This document shows positions 15,448 to 24,170 of a DNA stretch of 45,719 nt, in pieces. The position numbers were made by a program, and so were the translations under genes. Source of the stretch: CAVHIG01 sp963636105 (lineage in GTDB: Bacteria; Bacillota; Clostridia; Peptostreptococcales; Anaerovoracaceae); NCBI GenBank assembly GCA_963636105.1, contig CAVHIG010000007.1:1-45719 (forward strand), read 5' to 3'. The notes under the pieces are model-generated. The model saw only the letters and a list, made by a program, of their open reading frames with translations. It had not been told where the DNA came from and ran no database searches. Each line of letters begins with the position of its first letter. Position 1 is the stretch's first letter.

Positions 15448-16442
15448 AGCTTCTTTCCTCCAAGCAAAGCCACACCCACGGCATTATCCGAAGAGAGACT
15501 GCCCTTGCCAAATTCCGCTCTTATATTTGAATGCTCAAATGCGTTTTTTATCTTTTCTCTGATATATCCGCTGCTAGCCACACCGCCGCTGAAAAGGATA
15601 TTTTCAAGTCCGGTATGCGCTGCTGCCTGCCGGCTCATTTCAATCAAAGCCTCCGCAATTCTGTCAAAGGTCTCATAGATAAGTCCTTTGCGCTTTTCCG
15701 CGGCTTCAGAGTCGTTCTCAGCAAACTCTATCTTGTCCAGAGCACGCAGCGCCTGTGTCTCAAGACCCGAAAGATTTACGCAGCAATCCTTTACCTTTAT
15801 CGGTTTAAGGAGCTTGCCGGTTCTTGAATCGTTCTTACGAAGGCTATCAGCTCGCGAATCCGAATTTTCAAGACAAAGCCTGTCCATCTCCTCGCCGCAG
15901 GGAAATGCCATCCCCATAGCTACACCGAGCCTGTCGAGCACCTGACCGAAGGATATATCAAGCGACCTCCCTACTATGGAGATGCCCCCGCCGTTTACGC
16001 AGAGAAGCTCACAGGTGCCGCCCGAAATATGATAGCAAAGAAATTCATCGAGCTCGCAAAAGGCCGAGTAATGCTTCACCGCTTCGATATGACCTTCCTG
16101 GTGCGAAAATTCGAAAAAAGGCACGCCAAGTGCTGCCGCAACACTCCTGCCACAGCATTCGCCCGCTTTGAATACAGGCATATACGAACCTTCTACAGGT
16201 CTTGGCTTTGTGGAAACGGCCACGGCTCCTATGTCCGCGAGGCCTGCATCCTCCATGAGCTCAGGCAGCGCCTTTATATGATGAAAAAGCGCGTCCGACT
16301 GTCTGAGACCGCGCTCTCCCTGCTTTACGGGAAGAAAGCGGCGACAGTCTGCCAAAATATTGCCCTGTGGATCCACAAGAGCTACAGAAGTCTTGTAATT
16401 GCTTGTATCTATGCCTAAAACATTTTTTTGTATATTGCTCAT
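15438..16442 (-). CDS. TsaD/Kae1-family paralogue (O-sialoglycoprotein endopeptidase-like)
   Basis: A 334-residue ASKHA-fold protein of the TsaD/Kae1 group. The metal-binding HxExH motif is present as HQEGH (114-118), with an N-terminal VLGIDTSNYKTS phosphate loop and a late GGVASSGYIREKI segment. The opening motif differs from canonical TsaD, which usually reads like GIESSCDET, so this is probably the second clostridial paralogue rather than the enzyme of tRNA t6A synthesis. It occupies the place that folD has between nusB and xseA in B. subtilis. The function of the paralogue is unknown to me; a bona fide TsaD should exist elsewhere if this is right. Confidence 0.8.
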   Translation of the reverse strand: MSNIQKNVLGIDTSNYKTSVALVDPQGNILADCRRFLPVKQGERGLRQSDALFHHIKALPELMEDAGLADIGAVAVSTKPRPVEGSYMPVFKAGECCGRSVAAALGVPFFEFSHQEGHIEAVKHYSAFCELDEFLCYHISGGTCELLCVNGGGISIVGRSLDISFGQVLDRLGVAMGMAFPCGEEMDRLCLENSDSRADSLRKNDSRTGKLLKPIKVKDCCVNLSGLETQALRALDKIEFAENDSEAAEKRKGLIYETFDRIAEALIEMSRQAAAHTGLENILFSGGVASSGYIREKIKNAFEHSNIRAEFGKGSLSSDNAVGVALLGGKKLWR

Positions 16443-16485
16443 TTTATATTGCTGATCTTATTTACCCTGCTCCACTTGCGGATTC

Positions 16486-16893
16486 TTATTCTTCGTCCTT
16501 TGATCTTGCGATTTTTCCCAAAAGACCGTTTATGAATTTAGGCGAATTGTCGCCTCCATACTTTTTCGCAAGCTCTACAGCTTCATTTATAGCCACTGCC
16601 AGCGGTGTGGCTTCTACGTAAAACATTTCCGTCACAGCAAGTCTTGCGATTGCAAGATCCACCTTCGGCATACGAGCCGTCGTCCAGCCATTGCTGTATT
16701 TATTTATCAAGCTGTCTATATCTGAAAGATTTTCCTTAAGGGAATCGCATAAAAGTATGATATATTTTTTGTCCTGAGGGGAGATTTCGTGATCCTTTAA
16801 AAAGCGCTCTCTTATGTCTTCGCCAAAGTCATTCTGTGCTCCCATTTGGAATATTAGCTGCATTCCAAGCTCTCTTGTCAAGCTTCTACTCAT
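16486..16893 (-). CDS. nusB: Transcription antitermination factor NusB
   Basis: A 135-residue helical protein that binds boxA RNA with S10 (NusE) and promotes rRNA antitermination. The N terminus SRSLTRELGMQLIFQM and the C-terminal AIARLAVTEMFYVEATPLAVAINEAVELAKKYGGDNSPKFINGLLGKI are diagnostic. Its start overlaps the end of asp23 by 8 bp. The ylqh/asp23-nusB neighbourhood is conserved across Bacillota. Confidence 0.95.
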   Translation of the reverse strand: MSRSLTRELGMQLIFQMGAQNDFGEDIRERFLKDHEISPQDKKYIILLCDSLKENLSDIDSLINKYSNGWTTARMPKVDLAIARLAVTEMFYVEATPLAVAINEAVELAKKYGGDNSPKFINGLLGKIARSKDEE

Positions 16894-17239
16894 TATTTTG
16901 CTCCTTGCCTTCTTTTAACTTTACACCTTGAACGTGTATATTTACCGCCTTGACCTCCATGTCAGTCATACTCTCAACCTCATGCTTTACATTTTCCTGA
17001 ATATCCCAGGCCATAGAAGGTATATTTGTCCCATAGCTTACCAATATATACAGATCAAGATGAATACCATCATCCTCGCGTGCGACCTTTACGCCCTTGT
17101 AAAGCGGCTGTTTTCCGAGAATGTTTTTCGAAAGTGTGTCTGTGATACCGCTGGAAAAACAAGCTACACCCTTTGTGCGGAGCGTCGCGTTTACGGCGCA
17201 TATAGCTATCACATCATCCGAAATCGTAATGCTGCTCAT
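16886..17239 (-). CDS. Asp23/Gls24 family envelope-stress protein
   Basis: A 117-residue alpha/beta protein of the Asp23/Gls24 (DUF322) family, close to YqhY of Bacillus, which also precedes nusB. Seen segments are ISDDVIAICAVNATLRTKGVACFSS-like N terminus, the VKVAREDDGIHLDLYILVSYG strand region and NVKHEVESMTDMEVKAVNIHVQGV. Family members form membrane-proximal assemblies; YqhY is connected with acetyl-CoA carboxylase control in Bacillus, which is context rather than proof here. A GGAG ribosome site lies before the ATG. A 65-bp gap separates it from the CorC-like gene. Confidence 0.88.
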   Translation of the reverse strand: MSSITISDDVIAICAVNATLRTKGVACFSSGITDTLSKNILGKQPLYKGVKVAREDDGIHLDLYILVSYGTNIPSMAWDIQENVKHEVESMTDMEVKAVNIHVQGVKLKEGKEQNNE

Positions 17240-17304
17240 AATTCTCCTTTAAATAAATGGATATAAATTGTTTTGAGTTCAAAAAACAATCCTATGGTAT
17301 TCTA

Positions 17305-18747
17305 TCACACGGCATTGGAAATTTCAACGTCCTGATTAGGCTGAGTATCCTTATCCCTGGATTTTTTCTTGTCCCTGTCCTTCTTTTTCTCCTCTTCCTG
17401 CGGCTCACACTCATCCTCCTCAGGTTCTACATGAAGTCTCACAAGCTCCACACGCCTGTCTTTAAAGGACTCAATAGTAAATGTGAGATTTTCGTATTGC
17501 ACAGTCTGCTTTACCGGCGAATTTTCCTCCGGAATCTCACCCAAAAGCTCAAGGACAAAGCCGCCCACGGACTCAATATTTTCCGATTCAATCTCAAGAT
17601 TCGTCTCATCATTCAAATCGTCCAGGCTCACAAATCCCTTTACCAGATAAGTATTATCGTCAACCTTCACTATATCCTGCTCATCCTCATCGAATTCATC
17701 CTCGATATCGCCCATAACCTCCTCGATTATGTCCTCCATCGTGCAGATACCGGAAAATCCCCCATATTCATCTATAAGGATGGCCATATGCTGCTTCGTT
17801 TTCTTAAGATCAAAGAAAAGCGCATCTATATTTTTCGTCTCAGGCACAAAATACGGCTTTCTCATGATATCGCGCACGCGCACATTATCAAAGCCCACCT
17901 CTCTCGCCTTGATGAGATAATCCTTGATATGAAGTATGCCTATGATATTGTCCACATCATCCTGATATATCGGAATTCGGGAATAAGTGAGTTCCATCAT
18001 ATCATCCATATATTCCTCCGCGGGGTCATCTGCATCTATCGCAAAGACATCCGTCCTTGGAGTCATAATCTCATAAGCCAGCTTGTCGTCAAACTCAAAA
18101 ATGCTGTCTATCATCTTGAGACCCTCTTCCTTGAGCTCTCCGGACTCCTGTCCCGCCTCAAGCATAGACATAATCTCGTCCTCTGAAAACTCTTCCTCCT
18201 CCGGTTCTATCTGCTGCCTTGTAATTATGAGCATGAGATCCACAGTTTTCGAAAGAATCCATACAAATGGCGTGAGTATTTTAGAGAAAAATAGTAGAGG
18301 CCTTACCGCGGAAACGGCGATAGTCTCCGAGTGATGCAGGGCTATGCGCTTAGGATAAAGTTCCCCGAGCACCAGCGTCACATACGAAAGTATCAGCGTG
18401 ACAATTACAACAGCTATCTGCTTTCCGTAAGGAATTCCAAGCGTAGAAATAAGAGCGCCCAGGCTGTCTGACATGCTGACAGAAGCCGAAGCACTTGCCA
18501 AAAATCCGGCAAAAGTGATAGCCACTTGTATCGTAGAAAGAAATTTATTCGGCTCATCGAGAAGATCCAGCAAAAGCTCGGCCTTCTTATTTCCGTCTTG
18601 AGCCATGAGCTTGATCTTGCTCTTATTCGCAGAGACAATCGACATCTCCGTCGCTGCAAAGAGCGCATTTATAACGATTAAAACTAAAAGAAATATAAGC
18701 TGTGCCGCAAGCGGCGTACTACTGGGGTCAGGCATTATTTTGTTCAC
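17305..18747 (-). CDS. CNNM/CorC (hemolysin C-like) membrane protein with CBS pair
   Basis: A 480-residue protein. An N-terminal DUF21/CNNM membrane domain (about 15-190) contains LIVINALFAATEMSIVSANKSKIK and LVLGELYPKRIALHHSE, and a tandem CBS domain follows (IMTPRTDVFAIDADD...; MRKPYFVPETKNID...). The CorC/HlyC C-terminal domain is at about 350-440, followed by a strongly charged Glu/Lys/Asp tail. Such proteins are implicated in Mg2+ or Co2+ efflux; the older hemolysin label is not informative. It heads the long operon running to the TVP38 gene, behind a good extended -10 promoter. Confidence 0.92.
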   Translation of the reverse strand: MNKIMPDPSSTPLAAQLIFLLVLIVINALFAATEMSIVSANKSKIKLMAQDGNKKAELLLDLLDEPNKFLSTIQVAITFAGFLASASASVSMSDSLGALISTLGIPYGKQIAVVIVTLILSYVTLVLGELYPKRIALHHSETIAVSAVRPLLFFSKILTPFVWILSKTVDLMLIITRQQIEPEEEEFSEDEIMSMLEAGQESGELKEEGLKMIDSIFEFDDKLAYEIMTPRTDVFAIDADDPAEEYMDDMMELTYSRIPIYQDDVDNIIGILHIKDYLIKAREVGFDNVRVRDIMRKPYFVPETKNIDALFFDLKKTKQHMAILIDEYGGFSGICTMEDIIEEVMGDIEDEFDEDEQDIVKVDDNTYLVKGFVSLDDLNDETNLEIESENIESVGGFVLELLGEIPEENSPVKQTVQYENLTFTIESFKDRRVELVRLHVEPEEDECEPQEEEKKKDRDKKKSRDKDTQPNQDVEISNAV

Positions 18748-18844
18748 TCTCCTTTAAATAAGAACCAAATGCATACATGCGGACATTCAAAACCCCTTCC
18801 GCAAGACAAATGGTCTCTCAACAAAAAAATTTAATTCACTTCTG

Positions 18845-18873
18845 ATTATATCATAAGTCCAATATAATTTAAA
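18845..18873 (-). promoter_or_regulatory. Promoter for the CNNM/CorC operon
   Basis: On the minus strand an extended -10 (TGATATAAT, core hexamer at 18845-18850) lies 17 bp after a weak -35 (TTTAAA, 18868-18873). This predicts a 5' leader of about 90 nt before the ATG at 18747. The -10 is within one arm of the 14-bp inverted repeat described next. Confidence 0.6.
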
Positions 18874-18892
18874 GAAGAACTTATGATATAAT
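18845..18892. repeat. 14-bp perfect inverted repeat around a promoter
   Basis: ATTATATCATAAGT (18845-18858) is repeated inverted as ACTTATGATATAAT (18879-18892) with a 20-bp AT-rich spacer. Each arm contains an extended -10-like TGATATAAT, one facing each way. It could be an operator for a dimeric regulator or a divergent promoter pair. Confidence 0.7.
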
Positions 18893-18912
18893 ATGCCATC
18901 TTGAAACTTAAT

Positions 18913-18948
18913 GAAAGCAGGCTGTTCATTAGTGAACAGCCTGCTTTC
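18913..18948 (-). terminator. 16-bp perfect hairpin, probable terminator of nifJ-CoA-transferase operon
   Basis: GAAAGCAGGCTGTTCA (18913-18928) pairs perfectly with TGAACAGCCTGCTTTC (18933-18948) around a 4-nt loop, about 30 nt past the CoA-transferase stop. The U-tract on the minus strand is poor (ATTAAGTTT), so it may stabilise the 3' end as much as terminate. Confidence 0.65.
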
Positions 18949-18977
18949 GATACGCATATATTTTGAAATTTTGGTGA

Positions 18978-20312
18978 TTACTTCTTATTTGATCTTCTCC
19001 AAATCTTCTGCTTTTCAGCTGCTGCAATGAGCTCATCTCTGTGTACAGGATTTGCAAGAGAAATGATAGCCTCAGCCTTTTCCCATGTAGTCTTGCCGGC
19101 AAGATTTACAATGCCATATTCTGTTACGAGATAGAAGCCCTGGCTTCTCGGATCAGTTACTATATCACCATTGAATGTAGGACAGAATCTCGACTTGAGA
19201 TTGCCCTGCTTATCGGTATATGATGAAGTCATACAGATAAATGCCTTGCCGCCCTTCGACATAAATGCGCCTGTAAGGAAATCGAGCTGTCCGCCCGTAC
19301 CGCTTATATGTCTTGTACCGCCGCTCTCTGCACAAATCTGTCCGTAGAGATCCACAGAAATACAGTTATTTACCGAAACGAAATTATCAAGCTGCGCGAT
19401 TACCTCAGGACGATTTACATAGTCCACAGGAGCCGTAACCTCACTCGGATTTTCCCTGATCCAGTCATAAAGTCTTTGTGAACCAAGAGCAAATCCAAAT
19501 ACGCCCTTATAACGATCTATCGTTTTGCGTGCGTTAGTAATCTTTCCGGCCTCATACATAGCAAGATATGCATCTACCATCATCTCTGTATGTATACCAA
19601 GATCCTTAAGGTCTGATTCTGCAATCATATTGCCCACAGCATTTGGCATTCCGCCGATTCCGAGCTGGATTGTAGAACCGTCTACCATGGAATCAACCAC
19701 ATACTTTGCAATCGTCTTGTCGATTTCCGTAGCTTCAGGCGAACCGAGCTCAATAAGCGGACCGTGAGGACCCTCAACAACCATATCTACCTCAGAAATA
19801 TGTATAAGCTCATCAGATCTGCCATATACCTTAGGCAAATTCTCATTTATCTCAAGAATGATAACCTTTGCCTTATTCAGTGTAGCCTTGGCCGTTGCGT
19901 TGCAAACAGAAAAGTTGAAATATCCGTGCTCATCCATCGGAGGCACCGACATCATAGCCACATCCACATCGAGGAAATTCTCATAGTAAGCAGCCATATT
20001 GCGGAATACCATAGGAATATAGTTGCAAAGACCCTTATCGCAAAGCTTTCTCTCATAGCCGGAGCAGTGCCAGCTATTATAGATAAAATGCTCTCTCTCC
20101 GGATCACACTCTACCATCTTGATAGGCTGCAAAGCCATATATCCTCTGATCTTTACGTCCGTCAATTCATCCCTTCTGGCTGCAATAGCTTCATCCATCA
20201 AAGTTGGGAAAGCGAGGGACATGCTTGTATCAAGCCAGTCCCCGCTCTTAACTATCTTTGCAGCTTCAGCAGGCGTACGCAATTTTTTATTGTATTCGTC
20301 TCTGAAATTCAT
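18978..20312 (-). CDS. Acetyl-CoA hydrolase/transferase family CoA-transferase (butyryl- or 4-hydroxybutyryl-CoA:acetate type)
   Basis: A 444-residue class I CoA-transferase of the acetyl-CoA hydrolase/4-hydroxybutyrate CoA-transferase family. The glycine-rich CoA loop QLGIGGMPNAVG (about 216-227), the likely catalytic glutamate E243 in LGIHTEMMVD, and the C-terminal VTEYGIVNLAGKT segment are all present. The reaction moves CoA between an acyl-CoA and acetate. It is the second gene of an operon with nifJ (17-bp gap), so an energy-metabolism role, for example releasing butyrate while recycling acetate to acetyl-CoA, is likely but not proven. 4-hydroxybutyrate or another acid is equally allowed by the sequence. 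Confidence 0.85.
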   Translation of the reverse strand: MNFRDEYNKKLRTPAEAAKIVKSGDWLDTSMSLAFPTLMDEAIAARRDELTDVKIRGYMALQPIKMVECDPEREHFIYNSWHCSGYERKLCDKGLCNYIPMVFRNMAAYYENFLDVDVAMMSVPPMDEHGYFNFSVCNATAKATLNKAKVIILEINENLPKVYGRSDELIHISEVDMVVEGPHGPLIELGSPEATEIDKTIAKYVVDSMVDGSTIQLGIGGMPNAVGNMIAESDLKDLGIHTEMMVDAYLAMYEAGKITNARKTIDRYKGVFGFALGSQRLYDWIRENPSEVTAPVDYVNRPEVIAQLDNFVSVNNCISVDLYGQICAESGGTRHISGTGGQLDFLTGAFMSKGGKAFICMTSSYTDKQGNLKSRFCPTFNGDIVTDPRSQGFYLVTEYGIVNLAGKTTWEKAEAIISLANPVHRDELIAAAEKQKIWRRSNKK

Positions 20313-20329
20313 TGCTTGCCTCTCCTTTA

Positions 20330-23300
20330 TTAGTTTTCAGCTCTCTTCTTGTAGTATTCGTACTTCTCTGCTGCCGCAGTCTCCGCCTCTGCGAAGAGCT
20401 TCTCTGCGTTATCAGGGAATGTGATCTCAAGTGAAGCGTATCTTACCTCGCCCTTTAAGAAGTCCTTGAGCTCCATCGTAGGCTCCTTGGAGTCAAGCGT
20501 AAAGTGCTTAGTCTCAGGAGAATATCTATAGAGATTCCAATATCCGGATTCAACCGCTCTCTTCATCTCGTCCTGAGCACTGCTCATACCCTTCTTTATA
20601 CCGTGGTTGATGCAAGGTGCGTATGCGATGATGATTGAAGGTCCCTTATGCTCAACTGCTTCCTTGAATGCCTTCATAAGCTGATTCTTGTCTGCGCCCA
20701 TGGATACCTGAGCTACATATACATCGTCGTAAGCCATCATCAAAAGACCGAGATCCTTCTTCTTTGTCTTCTTGCCGGCAGCCTGGAACTGTGCAACTGC
20801 TCCGATAGGAGTAGCCTTCGAGGACTGTCCGCCTGTATTTGAATATACTTCCGTATCTACGAGGAGTACATTTACATCTTCGCCCATTGCGAATACGTGG
20901 TCGAGTCCGCCGTAACCGATGTCGTATGCCCATCCGTCGCCGCCGACCATCCACATGGTCTTCTTGGAGAGATGATTCTTCTTGCGGATGATAGTATCTA
21001 CAATCTTCTTTTCATCTCCAGTAGCCTTCGATGCGTTCAGAGCAGCGATGAGAGCCTTAGTGGAAACTGCGGAAGCATCCAGATCATCGTAGCTTGCTTC
21101 CCAAGCCTCGATAGCAGCCTTAAGGTCAGCATCAGCAGTTACAGCCTTGAGAGCTTCTACATCCATCTTTACGGATTCTCTCTGCTGAGTTACAGCGAGG
21201 CACATACCATAGCTGAACTCCGCGTTGTTTTCGAAGAGTGAATTTGACCAAGCAGGGCCTTTACCTTCCTGATTCTTGCAATATGGCATAGAAGGCATTG
21301 CAGCACCCCAAGCCTGAGTACAACCTGTAGCATTTGCGATATAGATCTTATCACCGTACAGCTGAGTAAGAAGCTTGATGTAAGGAGTCTCTCCGCAACC
21401 TGCGCAAGCGCCTGAGAACTCAAGAAGCGGCTGCTTAAACTGGCTGCCCTTTACTGAGTACATGTCTGCCTTGTCTGTCTTTTCCTTTATAGTAACGGCA
21501 TAGTTCCAATTTGTCTGGTCAAGATCTACATCGTGAGCCGGTACAAACTTCAAAGCCTCATCCTTCTTTGGACAAGCCTCTACGCAGCATCCGCAGCTTG
21601 TGCAGTCGAGCGTACTGATCTGAAGTGAATATTTGAATCCTTTAAGTGCTCCGCCCTTGGCGTCTACCATTTCAAAGCCTGCAGGAGCATTTGCAGCCTC
21701 TGCCTCATCCAAAAGGAATGGTCTGATTACTGCGTGCGGACATACAAATGAGCACTGGTTGCACTGGAGGCAAGCATCCTTGTTCCATACAGGAAGATGC
21801 GTTGCGATACCTCTCTTTTCATAAGCGGAAGTACCCAGAGGTGTTGTACCGTCCTTCATATCTACAAACTTGCTTACAGGGAGAGTATCACCCTTCTGTG
21901 CATTCATAGGGATAAGGAGTTCTTTGATGAACTTAGGAAGATTTGCATCATCCTCTGCCTTTGCAGCCTCTGTTGCGTTCTTCCAGCTTGCCGGAACGTC
22001 TACCTTTACTACGGCATTGATACCAGCATCGATAGCGTCGATGTTCATCTGAACGATCTTGTCACCCTTCTTTGCATAAGTCTTCTTTACAGCAGCCTTC
22101 ATGTGAGCTACAGCCTCATCTACAGGAATAACCTTCGCGAGGTTGAAGAATGCAGCCTGGAGTACGATATTTGAACGATTTCCAAGACCGAGCTCCTGTG
22201 AGCACTTATTTGCGTCTATAATATAGAAGCTGATGTTGTTGTCAGCGATATATTTTCTGATCTCTGCAGGGACATTTGCCTCAAGCTCATCTACGCCCCA
22301 CTCGCAATTGAGAAGGAATGTGCCGTTTGGCTTGAGCTCTGAAATAATGTCATACTTTGTGAGATAGTTCTGGTTGTGACATGCTACGAAATCTGCTCTT
22401 GTTACGAGATAAGTCGAGCTGATTGGCTTATGTCCAAATCTAAGATGTGACTTTGTGATACCAAAGGACTTCTTTGTATCATATTCAAAGTATGCCTGGC
22501 AGTACATATCTGTAGTCTCACCGATGATCTTGATGGAGTTCTTGTTTGCTCCTACAGTACCGTCGGAACCGAGTCCCCAGAACTTGCAGCTGATAGTGCC
22601 TTCCGGCTCTACGATGATATTTTCACCGAGAGGGAGTGAAAGATGTGTAACGTCATCTTCAATACCTACAGTGAAGTGATTCATCGGCTCAGCCAGCTTC
22701 ATGTTGTCGTAGATAGCCTTGATCTGTGCAGGAGTAGTATCCTTTGAAGAAAGTCCATATCTTCCTGCGAAGATTTCCGGCTTCTTTTCTACGTTGATAT
22801 ATGCTGCGCATACGTCCTCAAACAGAGGCTCGCCTACAGCGCCTGCTTCCTTGAGTCTGTCGATTACGGAAATCTTCTTGACAGATGCCGGAATTGCAGC
22901 AAGCATATGCTCAGCTGAGAAAGGTCTGTAGAGATGTACCTGCAGGTAACCAACCTTTTCACCCTGTGCGTTGAGATGCTCAACCATTTCTCTGATAGCT
23001 CCGCTTACAGAACCCATTGCAATGATGATTCTGTCTGCATCAGCTGCGCCATAGTAATTGAAGAGCTTATATGTACGACCTGTAAGCTTGCTGAGCTCAT
23101 CCATGTAACCCTGTACAATACCAGGAAGTGCTGCGTAGTCAGCATTGCTTGCTTCTCTTACCTGGAAGTATACGTCAGGATTCTGAACTGTACTTCTCAT
23201 CAGAGGAGCTTCTGGATTAAGAGCGTTGTTTCTGAAAGCTTCTACTGCGTCATAATCTACAAGCTTTGCGAAATCATCATATTCAAGAGCTTCTACCTTC

Positions 23301-23842
23301 TGAATTTCGTGTGATGTTCTGAAACCATCAAAGAAATGCATGAAAGGAATTCTTGCCTTTATAGCTGAGAGATGAGCTACAGCTGCGAGATCCATAACTT
23401 CCTGTACACTTCCTGTGGAAAGCATACCAAAGCCTGTCTGTCTGCAGTTCATAACGTCGGAGTGATCTCCAAATATTGAGAATGCGTGAGTACCTACAGT
23501 TCTGGCAGCTACATGCAAAACTCCAGGATGTCTCTGTCCTGATATTCTGTGCATCGTAGGGATCATGAGCATAAGTCCCTGGGATGATGTAAAGGAAGTT
23601 GCGAGTGCGCCTGCTTCGAGAGCTCCGTGTATAGCACCAGCTGCACCTGCCTCAGACTGCATCTCTACGATTCTTACTTCCTGTCCGAAAATGTTTTTTC
23701 TGCCATTGGCTGACCATTCGTCTGTCTTCTCTGCCATTGGCGATGACGGTGTAATCGGGAATATACCCGCTACTTCTGTAAACGCATATGCGACATAAGC
23801 CGCAGCCTCGTTACCGTCAAGAATCTTCATAATCTTACCCAT
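20330..23842 (-). CDS. nifJ: Pyruvate:ferredoxin (flavodoxin) oxidoreductase
   Basis: A single-chain enzyme of about 1170 residues that converts pyruvate and CoA to acetyl-CoA, CO2 and reduced ferredoxin, a hallmark of strict anaerobes. In order: the N-terminal pyrimidine-binding part (FPITPSSPMAEKTDEWS), domain II, the gamma-like domain (EGTISCKFWGLGSDGTVGANKNSIKI segment), two 4Fe-4S motifs (CLQCNQCSFVCPH and CTSCGCCVEACPK), then the thiamine domain with CAGCGETPY, GGDGWAYDIGYGGLDH and NTGGQSSKATP. The frame extends to 23878, but GGAGG lies 9 nt upstream of the ATG at 23842 and MGKIMKILDGN is the expected N terminus. First gene of the operon; no convincing -35/-10 pair was found upstream. 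Confidence 0.97.
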   Translation of the reverse strand: MGKIMKILDGNEAAAYVAYAFTEVAGIFPITPSSPMAEKTDEWSANGRKNIFGQEVRIVEMQSEAGAAGAIHGALEAGALATSFTSSQGLMLMIPTMHRISGQRHPGVLHVAARTVGTHAFSIFGDHSDVMNCRQTGFGMLSTGSVQEVMDLAAVAHLSAIKARIPFMHFFDGFRTSHEIQKVEALEYDDFAKLVDYDAVEAFRNNALNPEAPLMRSTVQNPDVYFQVREASNADYAALPGIVQGYMDELSKLTGRTYKLFNYYGAADADRIIIAMGSVSGAIREMVEHLNAQGEKVGYLQVHLYRPFSAEHMLAAIPASVKKISVIDRLKEAGAVGEPLFEDVCAAYINVEKKPEIFAGRYGLSSKDTTPAQIKAIYDNMKLAEPMNHFTVGIEDDVTHLSLPLGENIIVEPEGTISCKFWGLGSDGTVGANKNSIKIIGETTDMYCQAYFEYDTKKSFGITKSHLRFGHKPISSTYLVTRADFVACHNQNYLTKYDIISELKPNGTFLLNCEWGVDELEANVPAEIRKYIADNNISFYIIDANKCSQELGLGNRSNIVLQAAFFNLAKVIPVDEAVAHMKAAVKKTYAKKGDKIVQMNIDAIDAGINAVVKVDVPASWKNATEAAKAEDDANLPKFIKELLIPMNAQKGDTLPVSKFVDMKDGTTPLGTSAYEKRGIATHLPVWNKDACLQCNQCSFVCPHAVIRPFLLDEAEAANAPAGFEMVDAKGGALKGFKYSLQISTLDCTSCGCCVEACPKKDEALKFVPAHDVDLDQTNWNYAVTIKEKTDKADMYSVKGSQFKQPLLEFSGACAGCGETPYIKLLTQLYGDKIYIANATGCTQAWGAAMPSMPYCKNQEGKGPAWSNSLFENNAEFSYGMCLAVTQQRESVKMDVEALKAVTADADLKAAIEAWEASYDDLDASAVSTKALIAALNASKATGDEKKIVDTIIRKKNHLSKKTMWMVGGDGWAYDIGYGGLDHVFAMGEDVNVLLVDTEVYSNTGGQSSKATPIGAVAQFQAAGKKTKKKDLGLLMMAYDDVYVAQVSMGADKNQLMKAFKEAVEHKGPSIIIAYAPCINHGIKKGMSSAQDEMKRAVESGYWNLYRYSPETKHFTLDSKEPTMELKDFLKGEVRYASLEITFPDNAEKLFAEAETAAAEKYEYYKKRAEN

Positions 23843-24170
23843 ATTAAAAATTCCTCCGTTTCTCAATAAAAAATACACATGTACAATTGCATACTTATAT
23901 TAAAGACCTTTTTTGAAAAAAAGTCGACTTGATGATTTTTTCGTGAGAAGAAAAGAAACCGTCAATAAGTTTCACTGCGCGAAAAAAGCTTCGCTAAAGC
24001 GAAGCTTAAATCAAAATGCCGATTTTAATTTTCAGAATTTTCGAGCTATGATGATATTTTAAAGAAACTTTTGCGAAGCCTTGCAATTGCTTGCTTTTTT
24101 GGTTTGTCAAAACGACGATTTCCGATATTTTTTAGCTCACAATCACAAAAAAGCTCGTGTTCTTGCAGCT
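23843..24170. other. 328-bp intergenic region between trhP and nifJ
   Basis: The left part is the 5' leader of nifJ, AT-rich with an A6/T7 hairpin-like stretch near 23909-23927 and a TATAAG box without a good -35. The middle holds the terminator of the mltG-trmR-trhP unit. From 24008 to 24170 I see only AT-rich sequence without a gene or clear site. Confidence 0.6.
23982..24007 (-). terminator. Intrinsic terminator of the mltG-trmR-trhP unit
   Basis: AAGCTTCGC (23986-23994) and GCGAAGCTT (23999-24007) form a perfect 9-bp stem with a 4-nt loop, followed on the minus strand by a run of six T. It lies about 164 nt past the U32 gene stop, so the transcript would carry a long untranslated tail. 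Confidence 0.85.

Noticed and set aside
17240..17304. Terminator or promoter in the CorC-asp23 gap
   Set aside because: An ATTGTTTT/AAAACAAT inverted repeat is present, but it is all A/T except for one pair per arm, has no proper U-tract, and the -35/-10 candidates are poor.
20652..20954. Minus-strand alternative-frame open frame within nifJ
   Set aside because: It overlaps entirely with a well-conserved part of nifJ and has an arginine-rich, low-quality composition typical of frame shadows.
23843..23985. Sigma-A promoter and Rex-type operator for nifJ
   Set aside because: A TTGACG and a TATAAG box exist but are not correctly spaced with partners, and no TTGT-N8-ACAA-like palindrome was found.
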